DNA of 64,000 nucleotides from Micromonospora sediminicola (GCF_900089585.1 NZ_FLRH01000003.1:1597001-1661000), one strand, 5' to 3'; numbered from the stretch's first letter, positions 20,831 to 29,539 are shown. Notes: generated by a model from the sequence alone, not told the origin. Translations and numbers: made by a program.

Positions 20831-21179
20831 CCCGGGCGCGTGGGATGCGGTGGGGTGTCCGGTTCGGTGGTGGTGGGCGGCACCCCGGGCGCGGAATCGG
20901 CGGCGGGTCGGCGGCGTTGTAGACGGGTGAACGACCGAGCAGGCAGCGAGCCACCGAGCCGCCGCCCCGCCCACGGGAATGATGGTGGGCGGGCGGTCGT
21001 TACACATCATCCCGGCGCCGCGTGCAGGCCCCCCGCCCCGCGAGCCAGCCGGACACCCCCGGCCCCGTGAGCTGGCCCCCCGGCTCCACGAGCGTGCCGG
21101 ATCCCCCTTCAAGGCTTTTCGCGCGCCTGACGGTGCCCGCACCCCCCCGGGTGTGTTGACCCCCGAATGGAGCCCCCTC

Positions 21180-21731
21180 ATGAACACGATCCTGCGCAAG
21201 AGCATTCTCGGTATCGCTGGTCTGGCCTTCACCGGTGGCGTGTTCGCCGGTCCGGTCGCCGCCCACGCCGACACCCCCGCCCACGCCGCCGCCAAGCCCG
21301 TCGCGGTCGCGTCCGTGCAGGGCGAGCAGTCGCGCATCACCCTGAACGACGAGCAGACCGCCAACGCCAAGGCGATCATCGCCGTCACGAAGAAGGCCGG
21401 CCTGCCGGAGCGGGCCGCGGTCATCTCGATCGCCACCGCCCTGCAGGAGTCGAAGCTGGAGAACCTCGGCCACCTCGGCGACAAGAATGACCACGACTCG
21501 CTGGGCCTGTTCCAGCAGCGCCCCTCCTCCGGTTGGGGCACGCCGGAGCAGATCACCGACCCCGAGTACTCCACCCTGGCCTTCCTCAAGGGCCTGAAGC
21601 AGGTCGACGGCTGGGACAAGATGCCCCTGACCGACGCCGCCCAGACCGTCCAGGTCTCCGCCTACCCGGACGCCTACGCGCAGTGGGAGAAGCAGGCCAC
21701 CGACATCGTGGCCGAGCACTGGACCAAGTAA
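21180..21731 (+). CDS. Secreted lysozyme-like protein
   Basis: A 183-residue protein. The Sec signal peptide has a basic start, the hydrophobic stretch ILGIAGLAFTGGVFAG and probable cleavage after AHA (near residue 30). The mature part is one helical domain with ALQESKLENLGHLG, SLGLFQQRPSSGWG and PDAYAQWEKQA. The Glu in LQES and the LFQQRP motif recall lysozyme/lytic transglycosylase-fold proteins of actinobacteria, so a peptidoglycan role is inferred but not proved. ATG 21180 is chosen because the signal peptide starts there. A bidirectional terminator follows. Confidence 0.75.
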   Translation: MNTILRKSILGIAGLAFTGGVFAGPVAAHADTPAHAAAKPVAVASVQGEQSRITLNDEQTANAKAIIAVTKKAGLPERAAVISIATALQESKLENLGHLGDKNDHDSLGLFQQRPSSGWGTPEQITDPEYSTLAFLKGLKQVDGWDKMPLTDAAQTVQVSAYPDAYAQWEKQATDIVAEHWTK

Positions 21732-21780
21732 GACGTGAAGGCCGGCACCCCCAACCCGGGGTGCCGGCCTTTCGCACGTC
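21732..21780. terminator. Bidirectional terminator
   Basis: A 14-bp perfect stem, AAGGCCGGCACCCC (21738-21751) with its complement at 21758-21771, and an outer GACGTG/CACGTC pair (21732-21737/21775-21780). It lies between the converging lysozyme-like and methyltransferase genes and ends at the latter's stop codon. Confidence 0.85.
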
Positions 21781-22378
21781 AGCGCGCCACGGGTCGGCGG
21801 CAGTGGTAGACCAGGGCCGGTGGCAGGTTCGACCAGACCGTCCGGCCGACGGTCACCTCCTCGAAGGCCCCGGTCAGCAGCCGCCGGAAGCGACGGGCCG
21901 GCCGGGTCGCGAGCGCGTGCCGGTAGGCGAACGTGGTGAACGCGCCGCTCGGCCGGAGCGTCCGCAGTACCGCGTCGAGGACGGCGAGTTGACGCCCCGC
22001 GCCGAACGCCGCCCACGGTAGGCCGCTCACCACCACGTCGGCGGCGGGCAGGTGCCGGTCGGCCAGCACCCGGTCGAGGGTGGCGGCGTCCGCGCGGATG
22101 ACCCGTACGGCCGGGTGACGTCGGGAGAGCGCGGCGGCGAAGCTGGGGTTCAGCTCGACCGCCAGGTGCTGGCCGCGTCCGGCCAGCCGCTGCTGGATGG
22201 TGCGGGTGAAGGCGCCGGTGCCGGGGCCGAGTTCGACCACCAGCGGCTGTCCGGTGCGGGGGACGGCGGCGGTGATGTCCCGGGCCAGCGCCGATCCGCT
22301 GGGCAGCACCGCGCCGGTGGCGAGCGGGTGCCGGGCGAACTGGCCGAGGAAGGCGGGGGCGTCGCTGATCACGGTCAC
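21779..22378 (-). CDS. Class I SAM-dependent methyltransferase
   Basis: A 199-residue protein. SAM motif I is VVELGPGTGAFT, followed by AVELNPSF and ADVVVSGLPWAAF. The overall pattern resembles the RsmA/phospholipid N-methyltransferase group; a lipid substrate such as phosphatidylethanolamine is possible but unproved. The start is GTG 22378 or GTG 22372. A minus-strand TAGCGT at 22385-22380 lies 7 nt before the second, so a leaderless start at 22372 is a real option. Confidence 0.8.
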   Translation of the reverse strand: MTVISDAPAFLGQFARHPLATGAVLPSGSALARDITAAVPRTGQPLVVELGPGTGAFTRTIQQRLAGRGQHLAVELNPSFAAALSRRHPAVRVIRADAATLDRVLADRHLPAADVVVSGLPWAAFGAGRQLAVLDAVLRTLRPSGAFTTFAYRHALATRPARRFRRLLTGAFEEVTVGRTVWSNLPPALVYHCRRPVAR

Positions 22379-22489
22379 CGACGCTAGGCGGGCGTACGCG
22401 GTCCGGGTCTCGTGCGGTGGGCCGGCACACCGGCCAGTCGGAGGAGGGGCACCGGCCGGTGGAAGGGCCGACCTGCCCTTCCCGCTCCG

Positions 22490-22495
22490 TATCGT
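22490..22495 (+). promoter_or_regulatory. Candidate -10 of the two-component operon
   Basis: TATCGT lies 6 nt before the histidine kinase ATG at 22502, and no ribosome site is present, predicting a leaderless mRNA. Confidence 0.5.
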
Positions 22496-22501
22496 GGCCG
22501 C

Positions 22502-23677
22502 ATGAGGGGCGGGCGGTGGACCGGGTGGCCCGAGCTGCTGCTCGGGCTCGGCACGGCCGCCCTGGGTCTGATCAGCACCCGGATCGTGATACCCGGCATC
22601 CCGCGCGAGGCGTGGGCCGGCGTCTTCGCGGTGCTCGCCGGGCTCATCCTGATCGGGGTACGCCGCTGGCCGTGGCCGGTGCTGCTCGCCACGTCGGCGC
22701 TGCTGCTCGTCGCCGACACGGTGACGGTGACCGGTGCGGACACCGCCCAGTTCGCCGCCTCGGTGGCGTTGGGCTACGTCGCGTACCGCTCGGGATGGCC
22801 GGGCACCGCCGTCGCGTACGGGCTCTTCGTGGCGGTGACGCTGGTCAACGTGATCGACCCGGGGAACGCGGAGGTGCTCCGTGGTGGTGTCGGCGTGCTC
22901 CGGGTGCTGATGCTGGCCGGGTTCGCCGCCGCGCCGGTGGCGTTCGGCCGCTATCTGCGTGGGGTACGGCAGGCGGCGGAGGCGGCCGAGGAGCGGGCCC
23001 GGGAGGCCGAGGAGCGGCGGGCGACCGAGGCGCGGATGGTCCGGCTGACCGAGCGGACGGCCATCGCCCGCGACCTGCACGACATCGTCGCCCACCACGT
23101 CGCGGCGATCGCGCTGCGGGCCGGGTCGGCGCGGTACGCCGTGCAGCACACCGGCCGGCCGGAGGAGGCGGTGACGGCGCTCGGCGAGTTGCGCGACACC
23201 GCCGGGCAGGTGCTGGACGAGTTGCGGGAACTGCTGGAGGTGCTCCGCGACCCGGACGCGGTGGAACCGGCGGAGTCGCAGGTCGAGCCGGTCCAGGTGA
23301 TCCGCGACGCGGCCCGGCGGGTACGCGAGGCCGGCCTGGCGGTGCAGGTGCGGATGCCGGAGGTGCTGCACCGGGTGCCGTTGGTGGTCGGGACGACCGC
23401 GGCCCGGGTCGTGCAGGAGGCGTTGACCAACAGCCTGAAGCACGCCGGGCCGGGCGCGGTCGTCTCGGTCGACGTCCGGGTGACCGATGGGGCGCTCCTC
23501 CTGGAGGTGCTGGACAGCGGCCCGGCGCGCCCGCGTACCCGGCTGCCCGTGTCGGGCCACGGCCTGCGCGGCATGCGCGAGCGGGTCGGCCTGCTCGGTG
23601 GGACGCTCGTCGCGGGCGGCACCGACGGCGGCGGCTGGCGGCTACGGGTCCGACTGCCGATCAGGGAGAACGAATGA
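22502..23677 (+). CDS. Sensor histidine kinase (NarL/DesK type)
   Basis: A 391-residue membrane kinase. The N-terminal half has about five to six hydrophobic helices (10-150) with no large outer domain. A coiled linker rich in Ala/Glu leads to the HisKA_3 box with phosphorylated His193 (ARDLHDIVAHHVAAIA), then the ATPase domain with EALTNSLKHAG and GHGLRGMRERVGLLGG. The signal is unknown. The stop overlaps the regulator ATG (ATGA). Confidence 0.92.
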   Translation: MRGGRWTGWPELLLGLGTAALGLISTRIVIPGIPREAWAGVFAVLAGLILIGVRRWPWPVLLATSALLLVADTVTVTGADTAQFAASVALGYVAYRSGWPGTAVAYGLFVAVTLVNVIDPGNAEVLRGGVGVLRVLMLAGFAAAPVAFGRYLRGVRQAAEAAEERAREAEERRATEARMVRLTERTAIARDLHDIVAHHVAAIALRAGSARYAVQHTGRPEEAVTALGELRDTAGQVLDELRELLEVLRDPDAVEPAESQVEPVQVIRDAARRVREAGLAVQVRMPEVLHRVPLVVGTTAARVVQEALTNSLKHAGPGAVVSVDVRVTDGALLLEVLDSGPARPRTRLPVSGHGLRGMRERVGLLGGTLVAGGTDGGGWRLRVRLPIRENE

Positions 23678-24366
23678 TCAGAGTGCTGGTGGTCGACGAC
23701 CAGGCCCTCGTCCGCGCCGGCGTGGGCCTGGTGCTGCGCACGGCCGGCGGCTTCGAGGTGGTCGGCGAGGCGGGGGACGGGCACGAGGCGGTCCGGCTCG
23801 CCGAGCGGCTGCGGCCGGACGTCATCCTGATGGACCTGCGGATGCCCCGGCTCGACGGCATCGAGGCGACGCGACGGATCCTGCGGCAGCAGCCGGCGGC
23901 CCGGGTGCTGGTGCTGACCACGTTCGCCGACGACGCGAACGTCTACGGTGCGCTCGGCGCCGGGGCGCAGGGCTACCTGGTGAAGGACGGCGCCCCCGAG
24001 GATCTGGTCGACGCGGTGCGGCGGGCGGCATCCGGTGAGCCGCTGCTCGCCGCGCCGGTGTTGGCCCGGGTGCTGCGCCGGGCGCTCGCCGCGCACGACC
24101 GCGACCGCGCCCCGGACCCGGCCGCCGCCGGGCTCGGCCTGCTCACCACCCGGGAGCGGGAGGTGCTGGCGCTGGTCGGCGCGGGGCTGTCCAACGCCGA
24201 GATCGGGGCGCGGCTGCACCTGGGGGTGACCACGGTGAAGACCCACGTCTCGGCCGCGATGGAGAAGCTGGAGCTGCGCAACCGGGTCCAGGCCGCGGTG
24301 GTGGCGCACCGGCTCGGCCTGGTCGACGACGGCTTCAACCCGGTGCCGGATCCGGGTGGACCCTAG
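23674..24366 (+). CDS. LuxR/NarL-family response regulator
   Basis: A 230-residue protein. The receiver domain has acidic residues VVDDQ, phosphorylated Asp54 (ILMDLRMPRLDG), the conserved Thr (LTTFADD) and Lys (LVKDGAP). The C-terminal LuxR helix-turn-helix is LTTREREVLALVGAGLSNAE through TTVKTHVSAAMEKL. It is the partner of the kinase it overlaps by 4 bp. The target genes cannot be inferred; the next gene is a DedA membrane protein. Confidence 0.93.
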   Translation: MIRVLVVDDQALVRAGVGLVLRTAGGFEVVGEAGDGHEAVRLAERLRPDVILMDLRMPRLDGIEATRRILRQQPAARVLVLTTFADDANVYGALGAGAQGYLVKDGAPEDLVDAVRRAASGEPLLAAPVLARVLRRALAAHDRDRAPDPAAAGLGLLTTREREVLALVGAGLSNAEIGARLHLGVTTVKTHVSAAMEKLELRNRVQAAVVAHRLGLVDDGFNPVPDPGGP

Positions 24367-24447
24367 GGCGACGACCGGCCACCCGGAGGACCCGGCCCGG
24401 CCGTGGGCAGGACGTCGTCGCCCGTCCCGGGCGCGACGCTGGGAGGC

Positions 24448-25176
24448 ATGACCTTCCTGGATTCCCTGGTGGACCGGCTCGACGCGCTGCCGCCGGGCCT
24501 CCTGCTGCTGGTCGCGGCGGCGGTGCTCGCCGGCGAGGTGGGGCTGCTGGCCGGTGTGGTGCTGCCGGCCGCGACCACCATGCTGAGGGTCGGGTTGCTG
24601 GCCCGCGCCGGTCGCGTCGACCTGGGCGTCGCGCTGGCGGTGACCACCGCCGCCGCGTTCGCCGGGGACCAGCTCGGCTATCTGGAGGGGCGGCTGCTCG
24701 GCCCGAGGCTGCGGCGCGGACCGCTGGGCCGTCGGGTGGGGGAGGAGCGGTGGCGGCGCGCCGAGGCGCTGGTCGCCGCCAAGGGTGGGAGCGCCGTGCT
24801 GCTCGGCCGTTGGACCGCGTTCGTCCGGACGCTGGTGCCCCGGGTGGCGGGGGCCGCCGGCCTGCCGTACCGCCGGTTCGTGCTCGCCGACGGCCTGGCG
24901 GTGGTCGTCTGGGTGCCCGGCACGGTGCTCGTCGGTTGGACGGCCGGCGGCCTGCCGGCCGGTGTGCCGGCCGCCGCCGGGGTGGCGGTGGTCGCGGCGG
25001 TCGCGCTCGCGCTGGGGCTCCGGCACCTGCGGGTACGCCGGCGGCGCGCCGTCCGTCGTGCCTGCTCCGGGCCGGTCCGTGGCCGGCGCGGCGCCACCCG
25101 CCTCCGGTCGGGCTCGCGGCGGCCGGGGGCCGGTCGCACCGCGCCCGTCCGCCGGGGCGCGATCGACCGGTGCTGA
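24448..25176 (+). CDS. DedA family membrane protein
   Basis: A 242-residue integral membrane protein. The family signature is clear: GDQLGYLEGRLLGPRLRRG, then GRWTAFVRTLVPRVAGAAGL with the conserved Arg and Pro, then PYRRF. DedA proteins belong to the VTT/SNARE-associated group and some flip undecaprenyl phosphate or phospholipids. The C-terminus after about residue 205 is a long basic tail. I chose ATG 24448 (MTFLDSLVDRL) over an upstream in-frame start at 24403. Confidence 0.85.
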   Translation: MTFLDSLVDRLDALPPGLLLLVAAAVLAGEVGLLAGVVLPAATTMLRVGLLARAGRVDLGVALAVTTAAAFAGDQLGYLEGRLLGPRLRRGPLGRRVGEERWRRAEALVAAKGGSAVLLGRWTAFVRTLVPRVAGAAGLPYRRFVLADGLAVVVWVPGTVLVGWTAGGLPAGVPAAAGVAVVAAVALALGLRHLRVRRRRAVRRACSGPVRGRRGATRLRSGSRRPGAGRTAPVRRGAIDRC

Positions 25177-25222
25177 GGCCGGGCGGGGGCGCGGGTCCGT
25201 GTCGCCCGCGCCCGCCCCCGGA

Positions 25223-25642
25223 TCAGCTCGTCTCGCCGACCAACTCGACCTCGTAGCCCTGACCGTCGGTCAGGTAGGCGGCATAGTTCTCCGGACCGCC
25301 CGCGTGCGGGTGCCGGTCCGGGAAGAGCAGCGTCCAGCCGTGCTCGGGCGCGCCGGCGACCAGGCGGTCGACGGCCGCCGGCGGGCCGGCGTGGAAGGCC
25401 AGGTGGTTGAGGCCCGGCGCGAGCCGGTCGTGGGTCCGGCCGGTGAGCGCCGGGGACTCCTCCAGCACCAGGTAGGTGGGCCCGTGCCGCCAGGAGCGGC
25501 CGACCGGCCAGTTCTGGTACGGGGTCCAGCCCAGCTCGTCGAGAAGCCAGCCCCACGAACGACTGGCCGCCTCCAGGTCGGGTACCCAGACCTCCACGTG
25601 GTGCAGGCCGCCGACGGTCAGCGCTTCCCGCCCGGCACCCAT
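25223..25642 (-). CDS. VOC (glyoxalase/dioxygenase fold) family protein
   Basis: A 139-residue protein with two beta-alpha-beta-beta-beta modules. Metal-ligand candidates are HHVEVWVPDLE near the N-terminus, LNHLAFH in the middle and the last Glu in GYEVELVGE. The substrate is unknown. The ATG at 25642 overlaps the end of cobO by 25 bp, so it is translated from the same mRNA. Confidence 0.8.
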   Translation of the reverse strand: MGAGREALTVGGLHHVEVWVPDLEAASRSWGWLLDELGWTPYQNWPVGRSWRHGPTYLVLEESPALTGRTHDRLAPGLNHLAFHAGPPAAVDRLVAGAPEHGWTLLFPDRHPHAGGPENYAAYLTDGQGYEVELVGETS

Positions 25643-26190
25643 AGCACGTCTCCGTCCGGATTCGCCGTTCTTGACAGGATAAAGAGCAGATCGGAGAGCC
25701 GGTTGAGATACTTTGCCGGGAGGGGGCTGGTCCGATCGGGGTCGTGTGCGACCAGCGCCCATGCCGCACGCTCGGCGCGCCGGGCGGTCGTCCGTGCCAC
25801 GTGCAGCAGTGCCGCGCCCGCGGTGCCGCCGGGGAGGATGAAGGAGTCGAGCTTGCTCAGGCGCGCGTTGTACTCGTCGCACCAGCCTTCGAGGCGCTCG
25901 ACGTACTCCTCGGTGACCCGCAGCGGCGGGTACTTCGGGTCCGGCTCCACCGGCGTGGCCAGGTCCGCGCCGACGTCGAACATGTCGTTCTGCACGGACT
26001 CCAGCACGGCCCGCAGCTCGTCCGGGAGCTGCCCCAGGGCGAGCGCGACGCCGATCGAGGCGTTGCACTCGTCCACGTCGGCGTACGCGGCGATCCGCGG
26101 ATCGGTCTTCGGCACCTGCTCGTTGTTGCTCAGCCTGGTCATGCCGGCGTCGCCGGCCTTGGTGTAGATGCGCGTGAGGTGGACGGCCAT
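25618..26190 (-). CDS. cobO: Cob(I)alamin adenosyltransferase, PduO type
   Basis: A 190-residue enzyme that transfers adenosyl from ATP to cob(I)alamin, giving coenzyme B12. Typical motifs are [15 protein letters not shown] near the N-terminus, [16 protein letters not shown], and [12 protein letters not shown] with the conserved arginines. The supplied cofactor is required by the two mutases in this window (31382 and 54766). The ATG at 26190 is embedded in the same CATG that starts murA on the other strand. TAGGCT at 26203-26198 lies 7 nt upstream, predicting a leaderless mRNA. The symbol is used loosely; PduO/CobA names are also applied. Confidence 0.9.
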   Translation of the reverse strand: MAVHLTRIYTKAGDAGMTRLSNNEQVPKTDPRIAAYADVDECNASIGVALALGQLPDELRAVLESVQNDMFDVGADLATPVEPDPKYPPLRVTEEYVERLEGWCDEYNARLSKLDSFILPGGTAGAALLHVARTTARRAERAAWALVAHDPDRTSPLPAKYLNRLSDLLFILSRTANPDGDVLWVPGGKR

Positions 26191-27619
26191 GACGCACAGC
26201 CTACGGATACCGGACCTGACGATCCCGGTGCGCCCGGACCGGTCGACCGCGGTGGGGCCGGGTGACGCCGGCGACCCGGCGATCAGCGACGTCGACGTCA
26301 TCCGGGTACGGGGGGACGCCCGGCTGGCCGGCACCGTGCACGTGGTGGGCGCGAAGAACTCGGCGTTGAAGCTGATGGCCGCCGCGCTGCTCGCGCCCGG
26401 CCGCAGCGTGATCACCAACGTGCCCCGGATCACCGACATCGCGATCATGGGCGAGGTGCTGCGCCGGCTCGGCTGCGGCGTACGCTTCGGCCCGGACGAC
26501 CCGGTCGACCCGATGGTGGCCCGCGGCGGTGTGGAACGGTCCCGCTCGGTCGTCATCGACGTGCCGGAGCGACCCGGCGCGGAGGCCGACTACGACCTGG
26601 TCCGCCGGCTGCGCGCGTCGATCTGCGTGCTCGGCCCGCTGCTCGCCCGCCGGGGCTACGTCCGGGTGGCCCACCCCGGCGGCGACGCCATCGGCTCGCG
26701 CGGCCTGGACATGCACATCGCCGGCCTGGCCCGGATGGGCGCGGAGATCTCCGGCGAGCACGGCTTCGTCATCGCCGAGGCCCCGGACGGCCTGCACGGC
26801 GCGGACATCGTGCTGGACTTCCCGAGCGTGGGCGCCACCGAGAACCTGGTGATGGCGGCGGTGCTGGCCCGGGGCGGCACGACGATCGACAACGCGGCCC
26901 GGGAGCCGGAGATCGTCGACATCTGCACCATGCTCAACCGGATGGGCGCGCGGATCTCCGGCGCCGGCAGCTCGACGCTGCACATCGTCGGCGTACCCGA
27001 GCTGCGTCCGGTCCGGCACGCCACGGTGGGGGACCGGATCGTCGCCGGCACCTGGGCGTTCGCGGCCGCGATGACCCGGGGGGACGTCACCGTGACCGGC
27101 GTCGACCCGGCCTACCTGGAGGTCGCGCTGGACAAGCTGGTCACGGCCGGCGGCCTGGTGGAGACCCGGGGCGACGGCTTCCGGGTACGGATGGACGACC
27201 GCCCCAGGGCGGTCGACGTGGTCACGCTGCCGTACCCGGGCTTCGCCACCGACCTGCTGCCGATGGCGATCGGCCTGGCCGCGGTCAGCGACGGCGGCTC
27301 GCTGATCACCGAGAACATCTTCGACGGCCGGTTCATGTTCGCCAACGAGATGATGCGGCTCGGCGCGGAGATCCGGACCGACGGGCACCACGCCCTGGTC
27401 TGCGGCCGGGAGCGGCTCTCCGGCGCCCCGGTACGCGCCACCGACATCCGGGCCGGCGCCGGCCTGATCATCGCCGGGCTGTGCGCCGACGGGACGACCG
27501 AGGTCTCGCACGTGCACCACGTGGACCGGGGCTACCCGGACTTCGTGGCGGATCTGCGGGCGCTCGGCGTCGAGGTGGAGCGCGGCACCGCGCCGGAGGA
27601 ACCCGACCTGGCCATCTGA
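26189..27619 (+). CDS. murA: UDP-N-acetylglucosamine 1-carboxyvinyltransferase with Cys-to-Asp active site
   Basis: A 476-residue enzyme of the first committed peptidoglycan step, adding enolpyruvyl from PEP to UDP-GlcNAc. The EPSP-synthase-like fold is evident from [44 protein letters not shown] [15 protein letters not shown], and [15 protein letters not shown]. The active-site loop reads [15 protein letters not shown]: Asp166 replaces the Cys (Cys115 in E. coli) that fosfomycin alkylates. Mycobacterial MurA has the same change. The first about 35 residues precede the usual N-terminus, so a start downstream of ATG 26189 is possible. It is divergent from cobO, as in mycobacteria. Confidence 0.93.
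   Translation: MTHSLRIPDLTIPVRPDRSTAVGPGDAGDPAISDVDVIRVRGDARLAGTVHVVGAKNSALKLMAAALLAPGRSVITNVPRITDIAIMGEVLRRLGCGVRFGPDDPVDPMVARGGVERSRSVVIDVPERPGAEADYDLVRRLRASICVLGPLLARRGYVRVAHPGGDAIGSRGLDMHIAGLARMGAEISGEHGFVIAEAPDGLHGADIVLDFPSVGATENLVMAAVLARGGTTIDNAAREPEIVDICTMLNRMGARISGAGSSTLHIVGVPELRPVRHATVGDRIVAGTWAFAAAMTRGDVTVTGVDPAYLEVALDKLVTAGGLVETRGDGFRVRMDDRPRAVDVVTLPYPGFATDLLPMAIGLAAVSDGGSLITENIFDGRFMFANEMMRLGAEIRTDGHHALVCGRERLSGAPVRATDIRAGAGLIIAGLCADGTTEVSHVHHVDRGYPDFVADLRALGVEVERGTAPEEPDLAI
26198..26203 (-). promoter_or_regulatory. Candidate -10 of cobO (leaderless)
   Basis: TAGGCT on the minus strand, 7 nt before the cobO ATG. It lies inside the first codons of murA, so the promoter overlaps a coding sequence. 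No cobalamin riboswitch can fit here. Confidence 0.5.
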
Positions 27620-27623
27620 CGGC

Positions 27624-27646
27624 CCTTATCCCTCGTTAAGTAGGGT
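27624..27646 (+). promoter_or_regulatory. Operator-like palindrome (family B) and -10 before the 3-hydroxybutyryl-CoA dehydrogenase gene
   Basis: CCTTATCCCTCGTTAAG (27624-27640) carries CTTA...TAAG ends and matches the sites at 38524, 50957 and 54698 in most positions. It is followed directly by TAGGGT (27641-27646), a fair -10. A protein bound here would block the promoter. Confidence 0.5.
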
Positions 27647-27684
27647 TCTGGAGGACATTCCAGAACACGGCGAGGGAGAAGCAG

Positions 27685-28533
27685 ATGGCGGGTCGACTCG
27701 CGGTCGTCGGTGCCGGGCTGATGGGCTCGGGCATCGCCCAGGTGGCGGCGCAGGCGGGCTGGCAGGTGACGCTGCGCGACGTGGACGACGCGGCCACGAA
27801 GCGGGGCGTCGACGGCATCCGGAAGTCGCTGACGAAGTTCGCCGAGAAGGGCAGGATCGAGGCGTCCGACGTCGAGGCGACGCTGGGTCGGATCACCCCG
27901 ACCACCGAGCTGGAGGCGGCGGCCGACGCGGACATCGTGGTCGAGGCGGTCTTCGAGAAGATCGAGATCAAGCACGAGGTGTTCCGCGCGCTGGACAAGA
28001 TCTGCAAGGCGGACGCGGTGCTGGCCACCAACACCTCGGCCATCCCGGTCACCCAGATCGCCACCGCCACCGAGCGCCCGGAGTCGGTGGTGGGCACCCA
28101 CTTCTTCTCGCCGGTGCCGATGATGAAGCTCTGTGAGCTGGTCCGGGGCTACAAGACCAGCGACGCGACCATGGACACCGCCCGGTCGTTCGCCGAGGAG
28201 ATCGGCAAGACCGTGGTGGTGGTCAACCGGGACATCGCCGGCTTCGTCACCACCCGCCTGATCTGCGCGCTGGCGATGGAGGCGGTCAAGCTGGTCGAGT
28301 CCGGCGTGATCTCCGCCGAGGACCTGGACACCGCCTGCAAGCTGGGCTTCGGGCACGCGATGGGCCCGCTGGCCACCGTCGACCTGACCGGTGTGGACGT
28401 GCTCCTGAACGCCACCCGCAACATCTACACGGACACCGCGGACGAGAAGTTCTTCCCGCCGGAGCTGCTCCAGCGCATGGCCACCGCCGGCGACCTGGGC
28501 CGCAAGACCGGCCAGGGCTTCTACTCGTACTGA
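27685..28533 (+). CDS. hbd: 3-hydroxybutyryl-CoA dehydrogenase
   Basis: A 282-residue NAD(P)-dependent enzyme that interconverts acetoacetyl-CoA and 3-hydroxybutyryl-CoA. The Rossmann motif GAGLMGSGIAQVAA is near residue 8, the catalytic His is in GTHFFSPVPMMKLCE, and the C-terminal dimerisation part contains GFGHAMGPLATVDLTGVD. The ATG at 27685 has GAGGGAG upstream. It stands alone between murA and a terminator. It feeds the crotonyl-CoA branch used by ccr. Confidence 0.92.
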   Translation: MAGRLAVVGAGLMGSGIAQVAAQAGWQVTLRDVDDAATKRGVDGIRKSLTKFAEKGRIEASDVEATLGRITPTTELEAAADADIVVEAVFEKIEIKHEVFRALDKICKADAVLATNTSAIPVTQIATATERPESVVGTHFFSPVPMMKLCELVRGYKTSDATMDTARSFAEEIGKTVVVVNRDIAGFVTTRLICALAMEAVKLVESGVISAEDLDTACKLGFGHAMGPLATVDLTGVDVLLNATRNIYTDTADEKFFPPELLQRMATAGDLGRKTGQGFYSY

Positions 28534-28543
28534 CCGGCTGGTC

Positions 28544-28572
28544 CCGCCCCCGGCCCGTGCGGCCGGGGGCGG
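28544..28572 (+). terminator. Terminator after hbd
   Basis: A perfect 12-bp G+C stem, CCGCCCCCGGCC (28544-28555) pairing with GGCCGGGGGCGG (28561-28572), starting 10 bp after the stop. Confidence 0.75.
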
Positions 28573-28631
28573 TTCACGTCCGCGGCCGGTTCACGTCCGC
28601 GGCCGGTTCACGTCCGCGGCCGGTTCACGGC
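28570..28631. repeat. 17-bp tandem repeat, three full copies and a part
   Basis: The unit CGGTTCACGTCCGCGGC is repeated at 28570, 28587 and 28604, with a shortened fourth copy ending in the stop region of the minus-strand esterase. It lies between converging genes. Confidence 0.85.
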
Positions 28632-29434
28632 CGGGGCGGGCTGAGCGCGGCGCCGATCAGCGCGAACGCGTCCGGGAGGACGGTGCCCCAGTAGCCGAAG
28701 TTGTGCCGCCCGTCGGCCCAGGCGGCGCGTACCGGCTTCTCGGGCAGCGCCCGGGCCAGCGCGCGGACGTCGGGGAGGAAGTTGTCCTGCCGGCCGCACC
28801 AGAGCCCGACCGGGGTGCCGCGCAGCTTGTCGACGCCGGTGAAGACCGCGTCGCCGGGGCGCACCGCCGGGGAGAAGGCCGCCGCCATCCTCAGCCAGCC
28901 CGGGTACGTCTCGGCCAGCAGCAGCGCCCCGAAGCCTCCCATCGACCAGCCCCAGACGGCCGTCCGGCTGATGTCGAAGCCGCGCCGGGCGCACCAGGCC
29001 GGCACCTCCTCGCGCACCATCCGTCGCGGGTCGTCGTCGCCGGCGGGACGCCAGGAGAGCCGGCCGCCGGTCGCTCCGGCGAGCGCGAACGGCGGGGCGC
29101 CGCGCCGCACCGCGTCGGTGAGGAAGCGGGCCAGCCCGAACCGGCCGTAGTCGCGCGGGGTGGCCGAGGCGCCGTGCAGGACCAGGCAGACGGGCAGGCC
29201 GCGGCCGTCGCCGTACCCCTCGGGCACGGCGGTCCAGAAGTCCACCTCGCGCCCGCGGGCGCCGGAGGCGATCCGGATCAGCCGCTCGTCCCCGGCCGGG
29301 GCGTCCGGCACTGTGGGTTCCGGTCCGGGCCGGGGAGTGGAGAGCTGCCGGGCGGCCAGGCCGCCGACCAGGCCGGCGCCGGCGATCCCTCCGGCGGCGG
29401 TCAGCAGTGTCCGCCGGCTCAGCGTGCGTGCCAT
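28625..29434 (-). CDS. Tat-exported alpha/beta-hydrolase (esterase D/antigen 85-like)
   Basis: A 269-residue protein. The N-terminus has a twin-arginine signal (LSRRTLLTAAGGIAGAG), so export as a folded protein is likely. The nucleophile elbow is GWSMGGFGA, the probable acid is in CGRQDNF, and the His is in DGRHNFGYW. The closest architecture is the esterase/mycolyltransferase-like group; the substrate is unknown. The ATG at 29434 has CACACT 7 nt upstream, predicting a leaderless mRNA. Confidence 0.85.
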   Translation of the reverse strand: MARTLSRRTLLTAAGGIAGAGLVGGLAARQLSTPRPGPEPTVPDAPAGDERLIRIASGARGREVDFWTAVPEGYGDGRGLPVCLVLHGASATPRDYGRFGLARFLTDAVRRGAPPFALAGATGGRLSWRPAGDDDPRRMVREEVPAWCARRGFDISRTAVWGWSMGGFGALLLAETYPGWLRMAAAFSPAVRPGDAVFTGVDKLRGTPVGLWCGRQDNFLPDVRALARALPEKPVRAAWADGRHNFGYWGTVLPDAFALIGAALSPPRP

Positions 29435-29441
29435 GCCGGGC

Positions 29442-29447
29442 AGTGTG
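29442..29447 (-). promoter_or_regulatory. Candidate -10 of the esterase gene (CACACT-N7-ATG)
   Basis: CACACT on the minus strand, 7 nt before the ATG; the same word and spacing occur before the SDR gene (8967) and the ABC ATPase gene (31230). Confidence 0.5.
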
Positions 29448-29482
29448 CCACCTCGGGCGAGGCGAGTGCGGTCGTGTGCGTG

Positions 29483-29539
29483 GTTAAGAAGGGGCCCCTC
29501 CTCTACCGCAGGCGTTAAGAAGGGGCCCTTCCTTACACC
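29483..29539. repeat. Palindromic repeat abutting a stop codon, copy 2 (stem-loop type)
   Basis: The same plan as 1291-1347: GTTAAG, GGGGCCCC core, loop TACCG, GTTAAG again, second GGGGCCC core, then CCTTACACC. It ends directly at the stop codon of the ABC permease (TCA, 29540-29542). Confidence 0.75.

Noticed and set aside
20170..20954. Several 60-200 codon open frames with repeated peptides such as HPGRRDTHD
   Set aside because: They fall in the 73-bp repeat array, occur on both strands, and the period shifts the frame at each unit. No ribosome site or codon bias supports them.
20880..21179. c-di-AMP (ydaO) riboswitch before the secreted lysozyme-like gene
   Set aside because: Such switches precede some actinobacterial cell-wall hydrolase genes, but I could not find the conserved blocks here.
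26191..26215. Cobalamin riboswitch controlling cobO
   Set aside because: There is no space: the start codon is shared with murA and the -10 lies 7 nt before it.
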